DNA from: Siphonodentalium dalli
Taxonomy: Eukaryota; Mollusca; Scaphopoda; Gadilida; Siphonodentaliidae
DNA length: 64,000 bases
Reading direction: 5' to 3'
Assembly (NCBI GenBank): GCA_032622095.1
Contig: CP136069.1
Span: 19,667,326 to 19,731,325, forward strand
A program made the translations under genes and the position numbers. How positions within the stretch are numbered: the stretch's first letter is position 1; each line of letters starts with the position of its first letter. Under the pieces are notes generated by a model, which saw nothing but the letters and a program-made list of their open reading frames with translations, was not told the DNA's origin and did not search any database. Below, one piece after another: positions 20,613 through 32,579 of this stretch.

Positions 20613-21484
20613 CCAAAGACTCTATACTTATATATCTAAATGTACGCCAAGCATGTACCATGTAAATTATAATATTTCAATTGTATTAATTATCTTACGC
20701 TCTTTGTCAACACACGACGATGAGTTATATATATATATATATATATAATAAATTGAACTGAATTAAAACAAAACATGTGAGACTTTCAAGAAAGTGTTCG
20801 TATAATCGAAGGTTTCGATTAGTGTCTTTTAGGATTAGACGCGACAGTACATACCAAGCACCAACAAATTTAAAGACAGTCCCAATTCACTCGATATATC
20901 ACTAGAAAAATTCACTCACCTTGATTCATTTCAGAATTTATTTCTAGAATATTGCTCCCACTCTTGATCCGGGAAATAGAATCTTCAAAACATCAACTAT
21001 GTGCCACTAAAACATCTTCTCTGTCCATCGTGGTGCGAAAACGTCAACGATTATTACTAAAGATTCGAATGACCTATATATCAGAGAATTGGTTATCGTA
21101 ATCTGGATATAGCATGGGATTTACACGCCCCAAAGCAATGAACTATGGAAATTTCAATAGGAATCCATTGGGTAAATGTCAATAGCAATTTGTGTGCCAC
21201 TTCAAGTCTATTACAAAGATACAACATGTTTTCAATTGGAAACAATTTGTATGTCTCAATGGCTCTCGATTGCTTACAAGCTAATAAAAATACAAGGACA
21301 AACAACTGTACACTTCGTTACGTTTCCGGATAAAATTTAACTCTTTTTGCGCTAAATACTCAATGACGGGTAATTCTCATAGGAAATGTTCAGATAATAA
21401 GCTCACCACGTTGAACTATATTATCTGAAAATTCCCTAAATTCCTACCGATGAATGACTCCAATGACTCCAATGAACGGCCCTG

Positions 21485-21554
21485 TGCCAATGCATTCTCT
21501 TATATATGCGAGTCGACCATAGGTCGCCTCGCATATATAAGAGAATGCATTGGC
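21485..21554. repeat. HP hairpin module
   Basis: GCCAATGCATTCTCTTATAT and its mirror around CGACCATAGGTCG. Partner of the module at 21697-21767, in opposed orientation. Confidence 0.9.
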
Positions 21555-21696
21555 TTAACACATAAAAAAAATGATAAAATTGTCAAAGAATGTAGAAAAA
21601 TATTATAAAAATTGTTAAAAAATGTAAGAAAAAATTATAAAATTGTTAAAGAATGTAAGAAAAAATGGTAAAAAGTGTTAAAAAAGTTTTTTTTTA

Positions 21697-21767
21697 GGCC
21701 ATTGCATTCTCTTATATATGCGAGGCGACATATGGTCGACTCGCATATATAAGAGAATGCATTGGCA
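21697..21767. repeat. HP hairpin module
   Basis: Second member of the pair; followed by CACAGGGCATAACTG, as in the intact family P copy at 38295. Confidence 0.9.
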
Positions 21768-22115
21768 CAGGGCATAACTGTAACCATCACAATGTGGTCA
21801 ATGAACCGGTTCCAATGATATCCATAACTTAACTCTTTTTGTGCTAAATACTCAATGACGGGTAATTCGCATAGGAAATGTTCAGATAATAAGTTCACCA
21901 TATTGAACTATATTATCTGAAAATTCCCTAAATTCCTACCGATGAATATGAATTCTTCTGCACTTGCCCCTTTACCCATCAAACCGGCCAAAACCGGCCA
22001 AATAAAGCTTCAACAGCCTAAAATATCTTCGGTCTGTCTCAATAGAACCATACATATATGGATATCATTGGAACCGGCTCCTTGACCACATTGTGATAGT
22101 TACAGTTATGCCCTG

Positions 22116-22185
22116 TGCCAATGCATTCTCTTATATATGCGAGTCGACCATAGGTCGCCTCGCACATATAAGAGAATGCATTGGC
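22116..22185. repeat. HP hairpin module
   Basis: Same palindrome, one mismatch in the right arm (CGCACATATA). Confidence 0.9.
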
Positions 22186-22263
22186 CTAAAAAAAATCTTT
22201 TTTTAACACTTTTTACCATTTTTTCTTACATTCTTTAACAATTTTATAATTTGTAATGTGTTA

Positions 22264-22334
22264 AGCCAATGCATTCTCTTATATATGCGAGGCGACCTAT
22301 GGTCGACTCGCATATATAAGAGAATGCATTGGCA
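22264..22334. repeat. HP hairpin module
   Basis: Same palindrome in the opposed orientation, centre CGACCTATGGTCG. Confidence 0.9.
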
Positions 22335-22665
22335 CAGGGCCCTTCTGTTGGGTAAAGGGTCTTTTTGTGCTAAATACTCAATGACGGGTAATTCTCATAG
22401 GAAATGTTCAGATAATAAGTTCACCACGTTGAACTATATTATCTGAAAATTCCCTAAATTCCTACCGATGAATATGAATTCTTCTGCACTTGTATTATTT
22501 ATGTGTATGTCTGCCTGTATATAGTCTGCTCATAGTTCCTATACATCCATCCAAACGAGGAATGGACCATTCTGATGTGTATACGTCAATGACTAATGGG
22601 GAAATCTATTTGGTTAAAAAATATATCCAGTTCGTGCATCAAATTACATATATATAGAATTTACG

Positions 22666-22888
22666 TACAGTAATGCTCCAAGTAACCGACTCCTTAACCA
22701 CAGCAGAATTATGGGTAATTTTCAGGATTTAGTCGGAAATATGGCTTGTTGCCATTCATCGGAAAGCTCTCGTAAGTTCACCGAGAGCTTTCCGATGAAT
22801 GGCAAGAAGCCATATTTCCGACTAAATCCTGAAAATTACCCATAATTCTGCTGTGGTTAAGGAGTCGATTACTTAGAGCATTACTGTA
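22666..22888. mobile_element. 223-bp near-perfect palindrome (foldback MITE)
   Basis: Arms of about 105 bp starting TACAGTAATGCTC(C) pair almost throughout, with a short loop near 22772-22785. TA at both outer ends is compatible with a Tc1/mariner-type target, but no transposase is present. Confidence 0.8.
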
Positions 22889-24084
22889 TACATGTAGTAT
22901 GTCTGAAAAGCAAACTTACACAATGCGTGTAACTCTCTTATGACCCCATCACGTACCTGTAACTCGCTCAATTTCAAGCGCATTTAATTGATATATAAAC
23001 GCGATCTATATGCTGGTGGTAAAAACATCACCACTAAGAAGGACATGGAGAAATATATAAACTTTGTCTTTGTTGTTATATTCATTATTGATTGTTCTAC
23101 TATAAAAACAATTACGTGTTGAGACCATTGTTATGTAAACAAAACTGACAACTGACAAAATTTGTCAACAAACATCGCTAAATGTGTAATCATTTCAAAT
23201 ATTTAGTCTGAATATGATTTTCTGAATATATTTCGATATTTGACCGTTTCTAATGTTTGATTACAGTTTGGTGCCTTAATGGTCGTAATATGGTTAGTTT
23301 ATGTTAACGACTTTAAGGTTTTTAAGTTATAACATATATAAAATTGTGTTCCTGTTCACTCATGTCTTTATATGAACTATGATGGATACGATGTATACAG
23401 TATAATGCCCTAAATAATCGTTAATGGGAATTTTATCGGTAATTCCACTGTAACAGTAATGTTTGCATGACATTGGATTTGACATGCGAAATTTCACTAT
23501 CGGACAGTTACTAATACTGAACATAAGAGCATAGTCAATCTATGTTTATATGTACTTGTTGGTGATATTTGTTTTTAACAGACTCTTTGTTTTCGCATAA
23601 CACACTTTTAGACATTTAGTCCCTTTAACATATTTGTATTTGAAAAAAAAACAACAACTAACAACATCGTTCAAATGATTTCGATAAACCTCAAGATTGC
23701 AGATCCATTCAGGTTCACTTGATAGTAAATATCGCTGACAAGCTTCATAATTAACCAAGAAATGTCTGAAGACATGCTGGTATAAAATTATGAATATGTA
23801 TGCCATATGGTTATATTTATGTGTCCAGTTTCAATACAATTAATCAATCAGGCAGCCATCGTCGATTTTACTCTTTGCATCATGAAATACTTCGGCATGC
23901 GCCCACATGCAACAATTTTTATCCAATTGATCCCAAACTGCATATGGGCTCTTTGTGTTGACTTCTAGTATTTTATAAACATTTATAACTTCAGACATTG
24001 ATTCAGAGCTATCTATAATACTGAATATCAATATTCTTCTCTGAAAGAAAAAAAACAGGCACAATATACCGTTTTATTATATAC
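22889..24084. other. Non-coding gap
   Basis: AT-rich with no supported gene or element. Confidence 0.3.
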
Positions 24085-24400
24085 TTGCCCATTAATTATA
24101 AGGTTTTAGCAGTGAGATATAAGTGATATCCCACTAGTGAGATATAAGTGATATCCCACTGGTGAAATTTCTGATGTATTGACATTCGTTGGGGGTCATA
24201 GGCAAGTAACTAAAGTATATAATAAACAGAATATCCACACTTTTTCAGTGGATATGGGTTAAATCTCATTCGTGATGACAATACATTTGAATTTCCACTC
24301 GTGGCTAAAGCCACTCGTGGAAATTCAATGTTTTGTCATCACTCATGAGATATAACCCATATCCACTGAAAAAGTGTGGATATCCTCTATATACTTTTAT
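24085..24400 (+). mobile_element. Foldback repeat T, copy 1
   Basis: A 153-bp palindrome at 24231-24383 starting ATATCCACACTTTTTCAGTG, preceded by a tail with two 30-bp direct copies of GAGATATAAGTGATATCCCACT-like sequence (abbreviated). The whole unit recurs, inverted, at 36277-36575. Confidence 0.75.
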
Positions 24401-24458
24401 ATAGTAGTAAATAGTGAAACAACACGCTTCATCATATCCTGCGTCCAAGGAAGTTTAC

Positions 24459-24549
24459 ATTGTTCATTATAAACAAACTAGATACTCCATTGTTCATTAT
24501 AAACAAACTAGATACTCCATTGTTCATTATAAACAAACTATAAACTCCA
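24459..24549 (+). repeat. 30-bp tandem repeat, 3 copies
   Basis: Three copies of CATTGTTCATTATAAACAAA plus a 10-base tail. The first two are identical. Confidence 0.92.
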
Positions 24550-26600
24550 TTGTGAGTTACCTGTAGATGGAGTAGATTACTCGTATTCACTGACGCATTG
24601 TGGGTGTTTTGGTGTGAAGAGCGCACAATATAATGGAAATACTTTCTTTTGGCTGTCGTCTTGGATTATGTTGATTAATTATGACGAGAATGGATCAGAA
24701 TAGTCACAGATAATGGCCTTCATTACTTTCTATGCAAAATTCTTCCCATTGAAACATTTACCAGCTCCAATAATCAATATTCGGCAAATTCCATATCACA
24801 TCCTTTAAATTAATTTGTCATGGCTCATACGACAATGGGACTGCCTAAATAGATTGTTCAGTTCTCAGTTTATTAATTAAATGTCTAATAGCCATGTTAG
24901 ATACATTTCCATCAGCAGTTTGGAACATAGGAGGATAATGTTCGAGTTAAATGTGAAAAATCGTGTGTTTAGCAAATATGGTTACCATTTTGCAAGCCAT
25001 CTCGGGCCATTTAGTCAACAATGTACACATCGGTGTAACACATTTAAGGCAAAAGCAAGAAACGCATTAATACCACATATAGTTTAAGTTTTTCTTGAAA
25101 ACATGGTCCAAACCTGAATAGTGAAGTTTTGTCAACTTTGGTGTTCAGTTTGGGATAGTTAAAAACAAATATTTGTGGTAATGTTAATGATTACAATAGT
25201 CAAAATTAAGCAGGGTACATCACACATGTTAGGACTAAATGTATAGTTGACATATTAGCCAATAACGTTCGCCAACATCAACTTATAAGCTGTAATCGAT
25301 GGGGCAATATATAACAATTTCCATATATGGGTACGCCATTTTGAGCCAAAGTGATAAATTATATAGAGAGTAATCAATTGGTTTCGATGATTACGTAAAA
25401 TAATTCACGGGGGAGCTCGTCCTGTTAAAACCCGAGTGAGCGGAGCCAATATGACCGGCTCCCCGAGTGAATTATTATGAATAGTTAAAATGAGATTCAC
25501 AATTCTTCACCTGTTGAACACAGCAGAAACTGATCTAGAAAATATTAGTGAAATATTTTTTAATTTTCCACTCGTGGTTGCCATTTTGGCTGCCATCTAT
25601 CTTGGATGGTGATTTCCTAGTTTGCTCATTATGTCTTATTATCGCAAACATATATACCTTTGTATACATTTGACAATATTTTCTCATTACATATACATTT
25701 GACAATATTTTCTCATTACAGTATGAATCAAAATGATTTAGTGCCTCGTCTGAAAAACGGCGGCCATCTTGACGCCATCTCGACTGGGGTCTACCACAGT
25801 GTATAAACCGTACAAACGTTTAATCGGAAGATGCTTTCAAAAAGACGAAAAATTCTATTTTTAGAACGTAAATGTGACAGAGATATATCACAACAACACC
25901 ACAAAATCCAGGTTTCATACCGACACACGGTTGCACCACAGCTATAAACGTAAGTATATATTGTACATACACATTTGCCAATCGTAAGCGGTCTCCATTT
26001 GAGCGAAAGACTCTGTTTAATAGATAAAAACGGCCTTTGATAACTTCAGAAAATAATGTTTCTCGCAAAAATTCGCTCTTCAAATGTCATTTTAACACAT
26101 ATCCAGCATCTGTCGGAAATCCCACTATATTGTAACGGAAAGGCCGTTACGTGTGCAACATATATGGACATGCCCTTGGCTCGAATGTATTCACAATTTT
26201 AAAGTAGAGAGTATTTATTTGGACACCCCACTCGTCAGTCTATGCACGCCTAGTTTTTTAAGTTGATGATCACTAGTTGCCAAAAATATGTACGCCAAGT
26301 TGTGATGATGGGATTTGTGTGCACAGACGAACCCATGAATTAGGTTTCCATATTAGAGATACTCGGCCTCCTGATGGTCATTATTAACCTTCAATCACAA
26401 GACGAAGGCATTTTTCCACATCCGTTTTCCGATTCTGGGATAGGGACCCACCCCTCCAAACTGCTTCAAATGACTATTTTACTCAGTTTTCCTGATATTT
26501 TCCGATCAATGTTCCGTATCATGATTCCTAATTTTATTTACCAACACTATAAAGTTTCAAAGCAATTCTCCAATAAATGTGGTCTGTATGGCATGCTGAT
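24550..26600. other. Non-coding stretch
   Basis: Contains a short foldback-like GC-richer motif at about 25407-25470 (GGGGGAGCTCG ... GAGTGAATTATT) and a 28-bp direct repeat of ACATATACATTTGACAATAT near 25680-25715. No gene is supported. Confidence 0.35.
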
Positions 26601-26619
26601 GGATTAACATTTTATATCC

Positions 26620-26900
26620 AAGATGGCTGCTGGTGGCCTTGTTTGTTTTAAAATATTTTTAGGGGAAAATGGAGGCTCCCATCTAGAGGTAACTTCGAAG
26701 ATCCATATGAAGTTCAAGTTTGGTGACGATTGGATACTAAATGTGACCTGTAAGGTTTGCTAAAGGATTTGATCACACAAAAACAACGAAGATCCACATA
26801 AAGGTTGGTGCTGATCGGACGAGGGATAAGCTCTGCGTGGTGTGTTAAAGGATTCATTGATGCAAAGAGTAAAATCCAAGATGGCTGCCAGTCTATTTTT
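26620..26900 (-). repeat. Diverged relative of the 163-bp satellite
   Basis: Carries ATGCAAAGAGTAAAATCCAA followed by GATGGCTGCC, the reverse complement of the satellite core at 51.5-53.9 kb, and two degenerate GAAGATCCA(T/C)AT blocks. Apparently about 1.5 isolated units. Confidence 0.5.
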
Positions 26901-26908
26901 ATTTTAAG

Positions 26909-27309
26909 AGTTAAAGGTACTCAATCCGAAATGTCGCTCGCAAATTACTATTTCCTTGGCGGTAAAAGATATTTGATTCGAGTCGAGGAACCCACCCATC
27001 AAAGCTCAGAGTGATCAGATCTCGATGTTTGATTTCTATTATTTTAATTTTAAGTGGCCCAGTAAATAGTCCACGAGTAGACTTCTCTGACCAAATTGCG
27101 GATAAAGATGGATAACTCTAAAATCAAGTGGCTTTTTGGTGTCAGATATTTTTACAAATAACATGTTTTGGGCAAGTTTATACTATAGTTGACTGTGATT
27201 AACATTATTTTTTAATTACTCGATTCTTATACTGAAGCGGCATTTAAAACAATTGTTGTTGTTGGAATCTGATGATATGGGGACCATCGAATCGGATTGA
27301 GTACCTTTA
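26909..27309 (-). mobile_element. CAA-containing MITE, copy 3 (most complete)
   Basis: About 400 bp with terminal inverted repeats AAAGGTACTCAATCCGA / TCGGATTGAGTACCTTT. Internal order is the reverse of the copies at 5391 and 6577. TTAA is present at both outer ends, compatible with a TTAA target. Confidence 0.75.
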
Positions 27310-27867
27310 AGTGAAGAGTTTATTATTGTGTTATGTTTTCATTTACATCAGGTTGAATTAATGATTTTTAATAGAACTATTTAAATATGAACCTTTCCAT
27401 GTCAATGTGCATTGATAGATCCTTGATGAAAACATGACCTTTTTATTACCCATTGGTGTCATCCCTCATTATTAACTCAAACCCATTATCAAGAGTTAAG
27501 TGCATACCTCTTGTCCAATTATTTTTAAGAAAAATGACTCTAGGAAAAAATGTACAGGGCCAGGAAAAAAGTATAAGCAGGGCTGCATAACAAACAGCCT
27601 AGTGTTTAGAAAAATATTGCAGACCGCCCCCCCCCTGACGTATGCACAATTTCATCACAGAATACAACATATTTCATCAGCTCCCAAATACAGTTTTGTT
27701 ACATGCGGAGACGAATAAAAGTCGCTAAATGTTAATAGGAATACCTTGTTTGATTCAGACAGAGTCTATAAGTTCAATGACGTGACATTTCGAAGACATA
27801 GTTATGTTTAAGTGGGTCGAAAACATATATGGCAAATTTTGGTACGCCGAAAAACAACACAACATAG

Positions 27868-28050
27868 CTTGTTTTTTACTACAAAACTCGTCGATATTTT
27901 ACTACAAAACTCGTAACCCAAATTACTACATAACTCGTCGATTTTACTACAAAACTCGTGAGTTACCACAAAACTAGTCAATTGTTACTACATAACTCGT
28001 GAGCTACCACAAAACTCGTCAGTTACTACATAACTCGGCGTAACACACGT
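27868..28050 (+). repeat. Degenerate ~20-bp repeats with ACTACAAAACTCGT
   Basis: About eight irregularly spaced copies of ACTACA(A/T)AACTCGT, with spacers of 4-10 bases, so not a clean minisatellite. Confidence 0.75.
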
Positions 28051-28164
28051 AATGTTTCTGAATACCAAATTTACACCACGAGTGCATGGGATTGATGATT
28101 TACCACACGAGCTTGAGCGAGTGCCGTACATCATTAATCCCACGAGTGCATGGTTTACATTTAG

Positions 28165-28650
28165 TATTCAGAAACTCTTTCCGATAAGAACAATATTAGA
28201 AAGTTAAAACTTGAAACATCGAAGAAATGTGTTACACGTCGACCGTGGATGCCGCAGCAACTCAGTACATTAGTACTGTTACCTGGCGAATGGGAAACGA
28301 AACATGAGGGAATTGTGAAAGTGAATAAAAAGTGACTGAAATTTATGATAAAATTTTTTGGTCACATAATATCACAGATGTCACATAATATCACAAATTT
28401 ATGAACGTTTAATTAAAATTTTGTTTATTAACGTGTCAAATTGGAACTATATTTTCCCACGAGCAGTGGATCACTGTAGTCCCTATACTGTAGGTATATC
28501 ACTTTGCCGTCAAAATGTATAGGAAACGCTTATACCTATACATTGCCATACAACGTACCTTTGTACCTACAGTGGCGATTAACAACTGTTTTTCACAATG
28601 ACCATTGATACTATAGTAGAGTATGTGATTGTGGTATAAACTACATGTAA
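28165..28650. repeat. Dispersed repeat R1, copy 2
   Basis: Colinear with 7245-7700 with several indels. It includes a local duplication of CACATAATATCACA. Confidence 0.6.
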
Positions 28651-30205
28651 TATTACATGACCATAAACGGACATAATAGTGCCATACCTTTATAATTGTC
28701 CACTAACGAAAGTTGTTTTCACGATGTCACGAAAACTGTGATATGTTTCCCATTTCCGACGTATGGCGTACTTTAATGAACCGACAACAGAATGGAATGA
28801 TAAATACTTCCGATAGGATCTAATGTTGTTTTATGCATTCATAGCAGTGCGAACCATGTTTATGGTTTTCTATATAGAATATGAACCGTGTATTATGCAG
28901 GCGGTGTCGTGTTTGTTCGTGTTTAGGGTACTTGTCATGAGATTGTTTGCTCAATGTGACGTATCGGAGTTGGACACCGTCGTTTGTAAATACATTAAAG
29001 GGATGAATGGAGGGTGTCAGTGGGACTTGAGTTTATTGACTCTCGCTTTGTAATTTATATTTAAAATTCAGTAATAATTAAATCGAACACTCATGCTATC
29101 ACAACGGTATAGACACTGTTTGATTCGCTTCAACAGAGATAACGTTGTATTGATAATATGGGAGATACACCTTGATTACACCTTGATTACACCTTGATTG
29201 TATTGATAATATGGGAGATACACCTTGATACTTGTTGTACTAATTTAAACACACAAGCTTTCGATCATATTGATGACCTTTATCAATAATTATTGATAGT
29301 TTGTGCGATAAGATCAGATAAATTTTATTTAAAAGTCGTTGCTAAAACATTATACAAACACAAGCTTGATCAACTATAAAACAACTACATATTTAAATTA
29401 AACACATACATATTATAGTATACATTTTATACAAGTTAAAGTAAGTTATCCTAGTTAAAATACATAAAGTTCTGTAAGTTGTAACAGTTAAAATTTGGAT
29501 TTATTGAGTAATAAAATTACTATTTTATTTAGAAAAAAAGCACACAAGAAAATCAGTATAATTTAATTTTCCACTCCCAGTGATAAAAGAGAAACCGAAA
29601 GACACCTTAAAAATTCATGGTTCGATTTTACACCAAATAATTCCGCTTACCATGCAAAAAAGAGGAGAATATTTGCAATCACCACCATACGTATCACCAC
29701 CTAATATACACACGATCAAATAGCGAAAGATACTTAATCGGGGTTCCCGATTAGATAGCGATTGGTATTCAAACGCAGTAACACGTTCCACACCAGGTTG
29801 GGATTACATTTCGAAATTTGTATCCTGAGTTAATCGGAAGAATGATAACTCTATATAGAACGTACTTTGACGAAATCGCCAAGATTTGCATAAAAGGTTA
29901 TGGTAACGCCCTTTAAAAGCATACCCAGTTTATATGCCTTGATGTGAATACAGACTAAATTTGTGTAAACACCTACAATTATATGATAGTGCATTTTAAG
30001 CAATTTTAGTCGCTACTCGTAATTTTCAGAAATCTGATCAATCCAATGTAATCTAGCACTATGACTTTTCTTTAGCATACACAAATAAAGAGCGTTTACG
30101 GTCTCTATACTTATGGCTCGTATAAAGAGCGTTTATGGTCTATATAATTGTTGTTCAAATAAAGAGCGAGGTTCTCACTTCTTTTCGGAAAATTCAAACC
30201 GCTAT
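28651..30205. other. Non-coding stretch
   Basis: Contains a short run of TACACCTTGAT repeats (29165-29230) and three AATAAAGAGCG(TTTA) motifs at about 30085-30168. The latter motif recurs near 42230-42275. No gene is supported. Confidence 0.35.
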
Positions 30206-30463
30206 TTAACCCTTACATGACGGGAGCTGCATTGGTGCAACATTATAGATCCTGTGCCAAAGCATTCTCTTATATATGCGAGCCTCATATATATAGGGAG
30301 CATCGCATATATAAGATAATGTACTGGCTTACAAGGTTAAGGTAAATATTTTAGGCCAATGTATTCTCGTATATATGCGAGGCTCCATATGAGAGATTCA
30401 CATATATAAGAGAATGCGGGTTTTTCGCAAAATTTCAGGAAGCTCCAGTCATGGAAGCGTTAA
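30206..30463. mobile_element. Family B element (B2) with two hairpins
   Basis: Left TTAACCCTTACATGACGGG, right end the reverse complement of TTAACGCTTCCATGACTGGA; TTAA at 30206-30209 and 30460-30463. Hairpins at 30255-30328 and 30354-30420 are more diverged than in A and P. Confidence 0.75.
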
Positions 30464-30772
30464 TTCTCGAAACTTCTGTGATTTTTTCAGAGTATATCAG
30501 ATGTTTATAGTTTATCACACTGCATTGCTCCTACTATAAATCAAGTTACGTATATATATATATATATATACGGGAGATTTTGGGCTATAAATTGAACTTC
30601 AGGCATTGTTACATATCTCCCTAATAACCAACCAGGGAGAGTGACTTCTCCCTATTTTAATCCGTTTAGACTGGTCCATGGAAGGGTTTAAAATCCATCA
30701 TGTTCAGGCCTAGTGGTGTGAGATATCGTGGTGTGAGATATCGTCATCTTCTGATCAGCGTCAGGGCCTTTA

Positions 30773-31250
30773 TTAAAGCCCACTTAATTTTCAAACCTCC
30801 AAATCAAATTATATAAAATATGTGCCATATTATATACCATTTGAAAGAGGAAGATCCAAACAGTTGTGTTTTCAACTTATTCGATGTAAGAAACTGTGAA
30901 CGTGTTGTTTTTGTTGAGATATAGATGTCTGTTCTGTGCTCAAGTTTCTGCACAAAGTATATTATTTTCAATGGAAGAGGAATAACTCTATATATTTAGA
31001 TATAGAGTTATCCTCCTTCCATTGAAAATAAACTATAGTTTGAATTATGTTGCATTCTGGGAGCCATAAGGGGGAAATGATTTTATGATTTCAGCTATTT
31101 TCTAGTACTATATGGGCACGTTCCAAATGGTGATGAATTGTAATATTTTATTCATATTTTATGGCATAAATTGTTATTAAAATCTTATATCAAGGCAATA
31201 TAAAAACATAATCGGTGATTCGAAAATTATTTGGGCCTTTAAGAATTTGT
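30773..31250. mobile_element. Dispersed element R2, copy 1
   Basis: Ends TTAAAGCCCACTTAATTTTC and the reverse complement of TTAAAGGCCCAAATAATTTT. It has an internal hairpin at about 30968-31032 (TTTTCAATGGAAGAGGAATA). Copy 2 is at 35396-35842. Confidence 0.7.
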
Positions 31251-31471
31251 ATCTGGAAATCAGCCTGATTTCTCGACTTTGAAGACCCCCTGGAGATATA
31301 ATATCTCTGCCCTCATGTCAAAAAATAAAATTAATATGACACCATATTCCTGTGAATCCTGTCTGTAAAATATAGAGATAAGAATCTTGATTTATGCTTT
31401 AATACAGCATTCCGGTATAATCGAAGCATTTCAGTGACATGCACGGATAGTTCATTAATCTTATTACTTAA

Positions 31472-31912
31472 ATGTGACCCGCCATATCAATTTTTTTACC
31501 CTGTGCCAATGCATTCTCTTATATATGCGAGTCGACCATAGGTCGCCTCGCATATATAAGAGAATGCATTGGCATAACAATTTTTTACAATTTAAATAAT
31601 GTCTTCTTGTATTCTTTAACAATTTTATAATTTCACCCATACAGAGCACCAGACAAACATGAGCAGACGACACACTTCTATATGCTTCTATATATGTGTG
31701 GGGCTCCATGCAGGGTAATGGATGTTTTTTATTTTATGTCCTAAAAATTGTAAGAAACCTTTATTTAAAAAAAATGATAAAAAATTGTTAGGTCAATGCA
31801 TTCTCTTATATATGCGAGGCGACCTATGGTCGACTCGCATATATAAGAGAATGCATCGGCACAGGGTAAAACAAATCCCGACTTACGACTGGATTTGATA
31901 TGGCGGGTCACA
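31472..31912. mobile_element. Family A element, intact short form (A2)
   Basis: 441 bp with ATGTGACCCGCCATATCAA / TTGATATGGCGGGTCACA ends, hairpins at 31504-31574 and 31791-31861, and an AT-rich core containing CAGACAAACATGAGCAGACG. It is the reference copy for the empty LINE site of A1. Confidence 0.85.
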
Positions 31913-32212
31913 AATGGGTACCGTACACTAAATACGGCCATTTGTGGAACAATCTCATTTTATACTCAACGGAATATATGCAACGAATGAATGAATTTGA
32001 GCTATGGATTAGTCCAAAATACACTCATGTGCTATTTGAACGATACAAACAACATGGTAAATATAATGCTGTTTGCATCGTTCATAAATAACATGAGTGT
32101 ATTTTTCATTAATCCATGGCTCAAATTCATTCATTTATTGCATATATTCTGTTGATTATAAAAGGAGATGGTCCCATACATAGGCGAACGTGGTGTACTG
32201 CACCCCTTTAAT
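31913..32212. mobile_element. Foldback element U, copy 1
   Basis: About 300 bp with long imperfect inverted arms: TACACTAAATACGGCCATTT and ATGAATGAATTTGAGC at the left, mirrored by GCTCAAATTCATTCAT at the right. It directly abuts element A2. A second copy is at 40575-40970. Confidence 0.7.
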
Positions 32213-32271
32213 ATTATAATTATACATATTGGTGATATTTTAGGTTCAAATTGGCATGTCCACTTAACCCT

Positions 32272-32579
32272 TTCTATACTGAATGGATTCTCCAAATACG
32301 ATAAAAAGTGTACATATGAATGGTCTATTATTCATTTGGAAGGATGTTAAGGTTATAGAATCAGACGACAAATACATAAATGTGCAGAAGGAACCCTATG
32401 GGGAAATGTTCAGATAATAAGTTCAATAAACGACCTATGGTCGTTTGTTGAACTTATTATTTGGGGAAATGTTCAGATAATAAGTTCAATAAACGACCTA
32501 TGGTCGTTTGTTGAACTTATTATCTGAATATTTCTTATGGAATAACTACTCATCAATGATGTTTTAGTATAGAAGGATT
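32272..32579. mobile_element. Family C element with duplicated foldback
   Basis: Ends (T)TAACCCTTTCTATACTGAA and the reverse complement TTTAGTATAGAAGG. A 63-bp foldback unit, GTTCAGATAATAAGTTCAAT around CGACCTATGGTCG, occurs twice in tandem at 32400-32527. Confidence 0.7.

Larger units (their letters stand above)
21967..22359 (-). mobile_element. Family P element, reverse copy
   Basis: Reverse-complement counterpart of 38048-38447: CCCTTTACCC at the left, CAAACCGG-type spacer, hairpin pair, then CTTCTGTTGGGTAAAGGG at the right. The flanking TTAA has been lost on both sides. Confidence 0.75.
21337..22620. mobile_element. Composite of family C and HP-hairpin (family P) elements
   Basis: A ~130-bp family C left segment starting (TTAA)CTCTTTTTG(T/C)GCTAAATACTC is repeated at 21337, 21829 and 22357. 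It alternates with two family P hairpin-pair elements in opposite orientations (about 21480-21826 truncated, and 21967-22359). The third C segment continues to a right end reading GGGGAAATCTATTTGGTTAAA in abbreviated form near 22620. The array looks like repeated nesting followed by duplication. Confidence 0.65.

Noticed and set aside
27868-28050. CRISPR-like spaced repeats
   Set aside because: Repeats are degenerate, spacers are 4-10 bases and the genome is animal; no array structure or Cas gene.
30085-30168. AATAAAGAGCG motifs as polyadenylation sites
   Set aside because: They occur as a small repeat also seen near 42230 and no transcript body precedes them.
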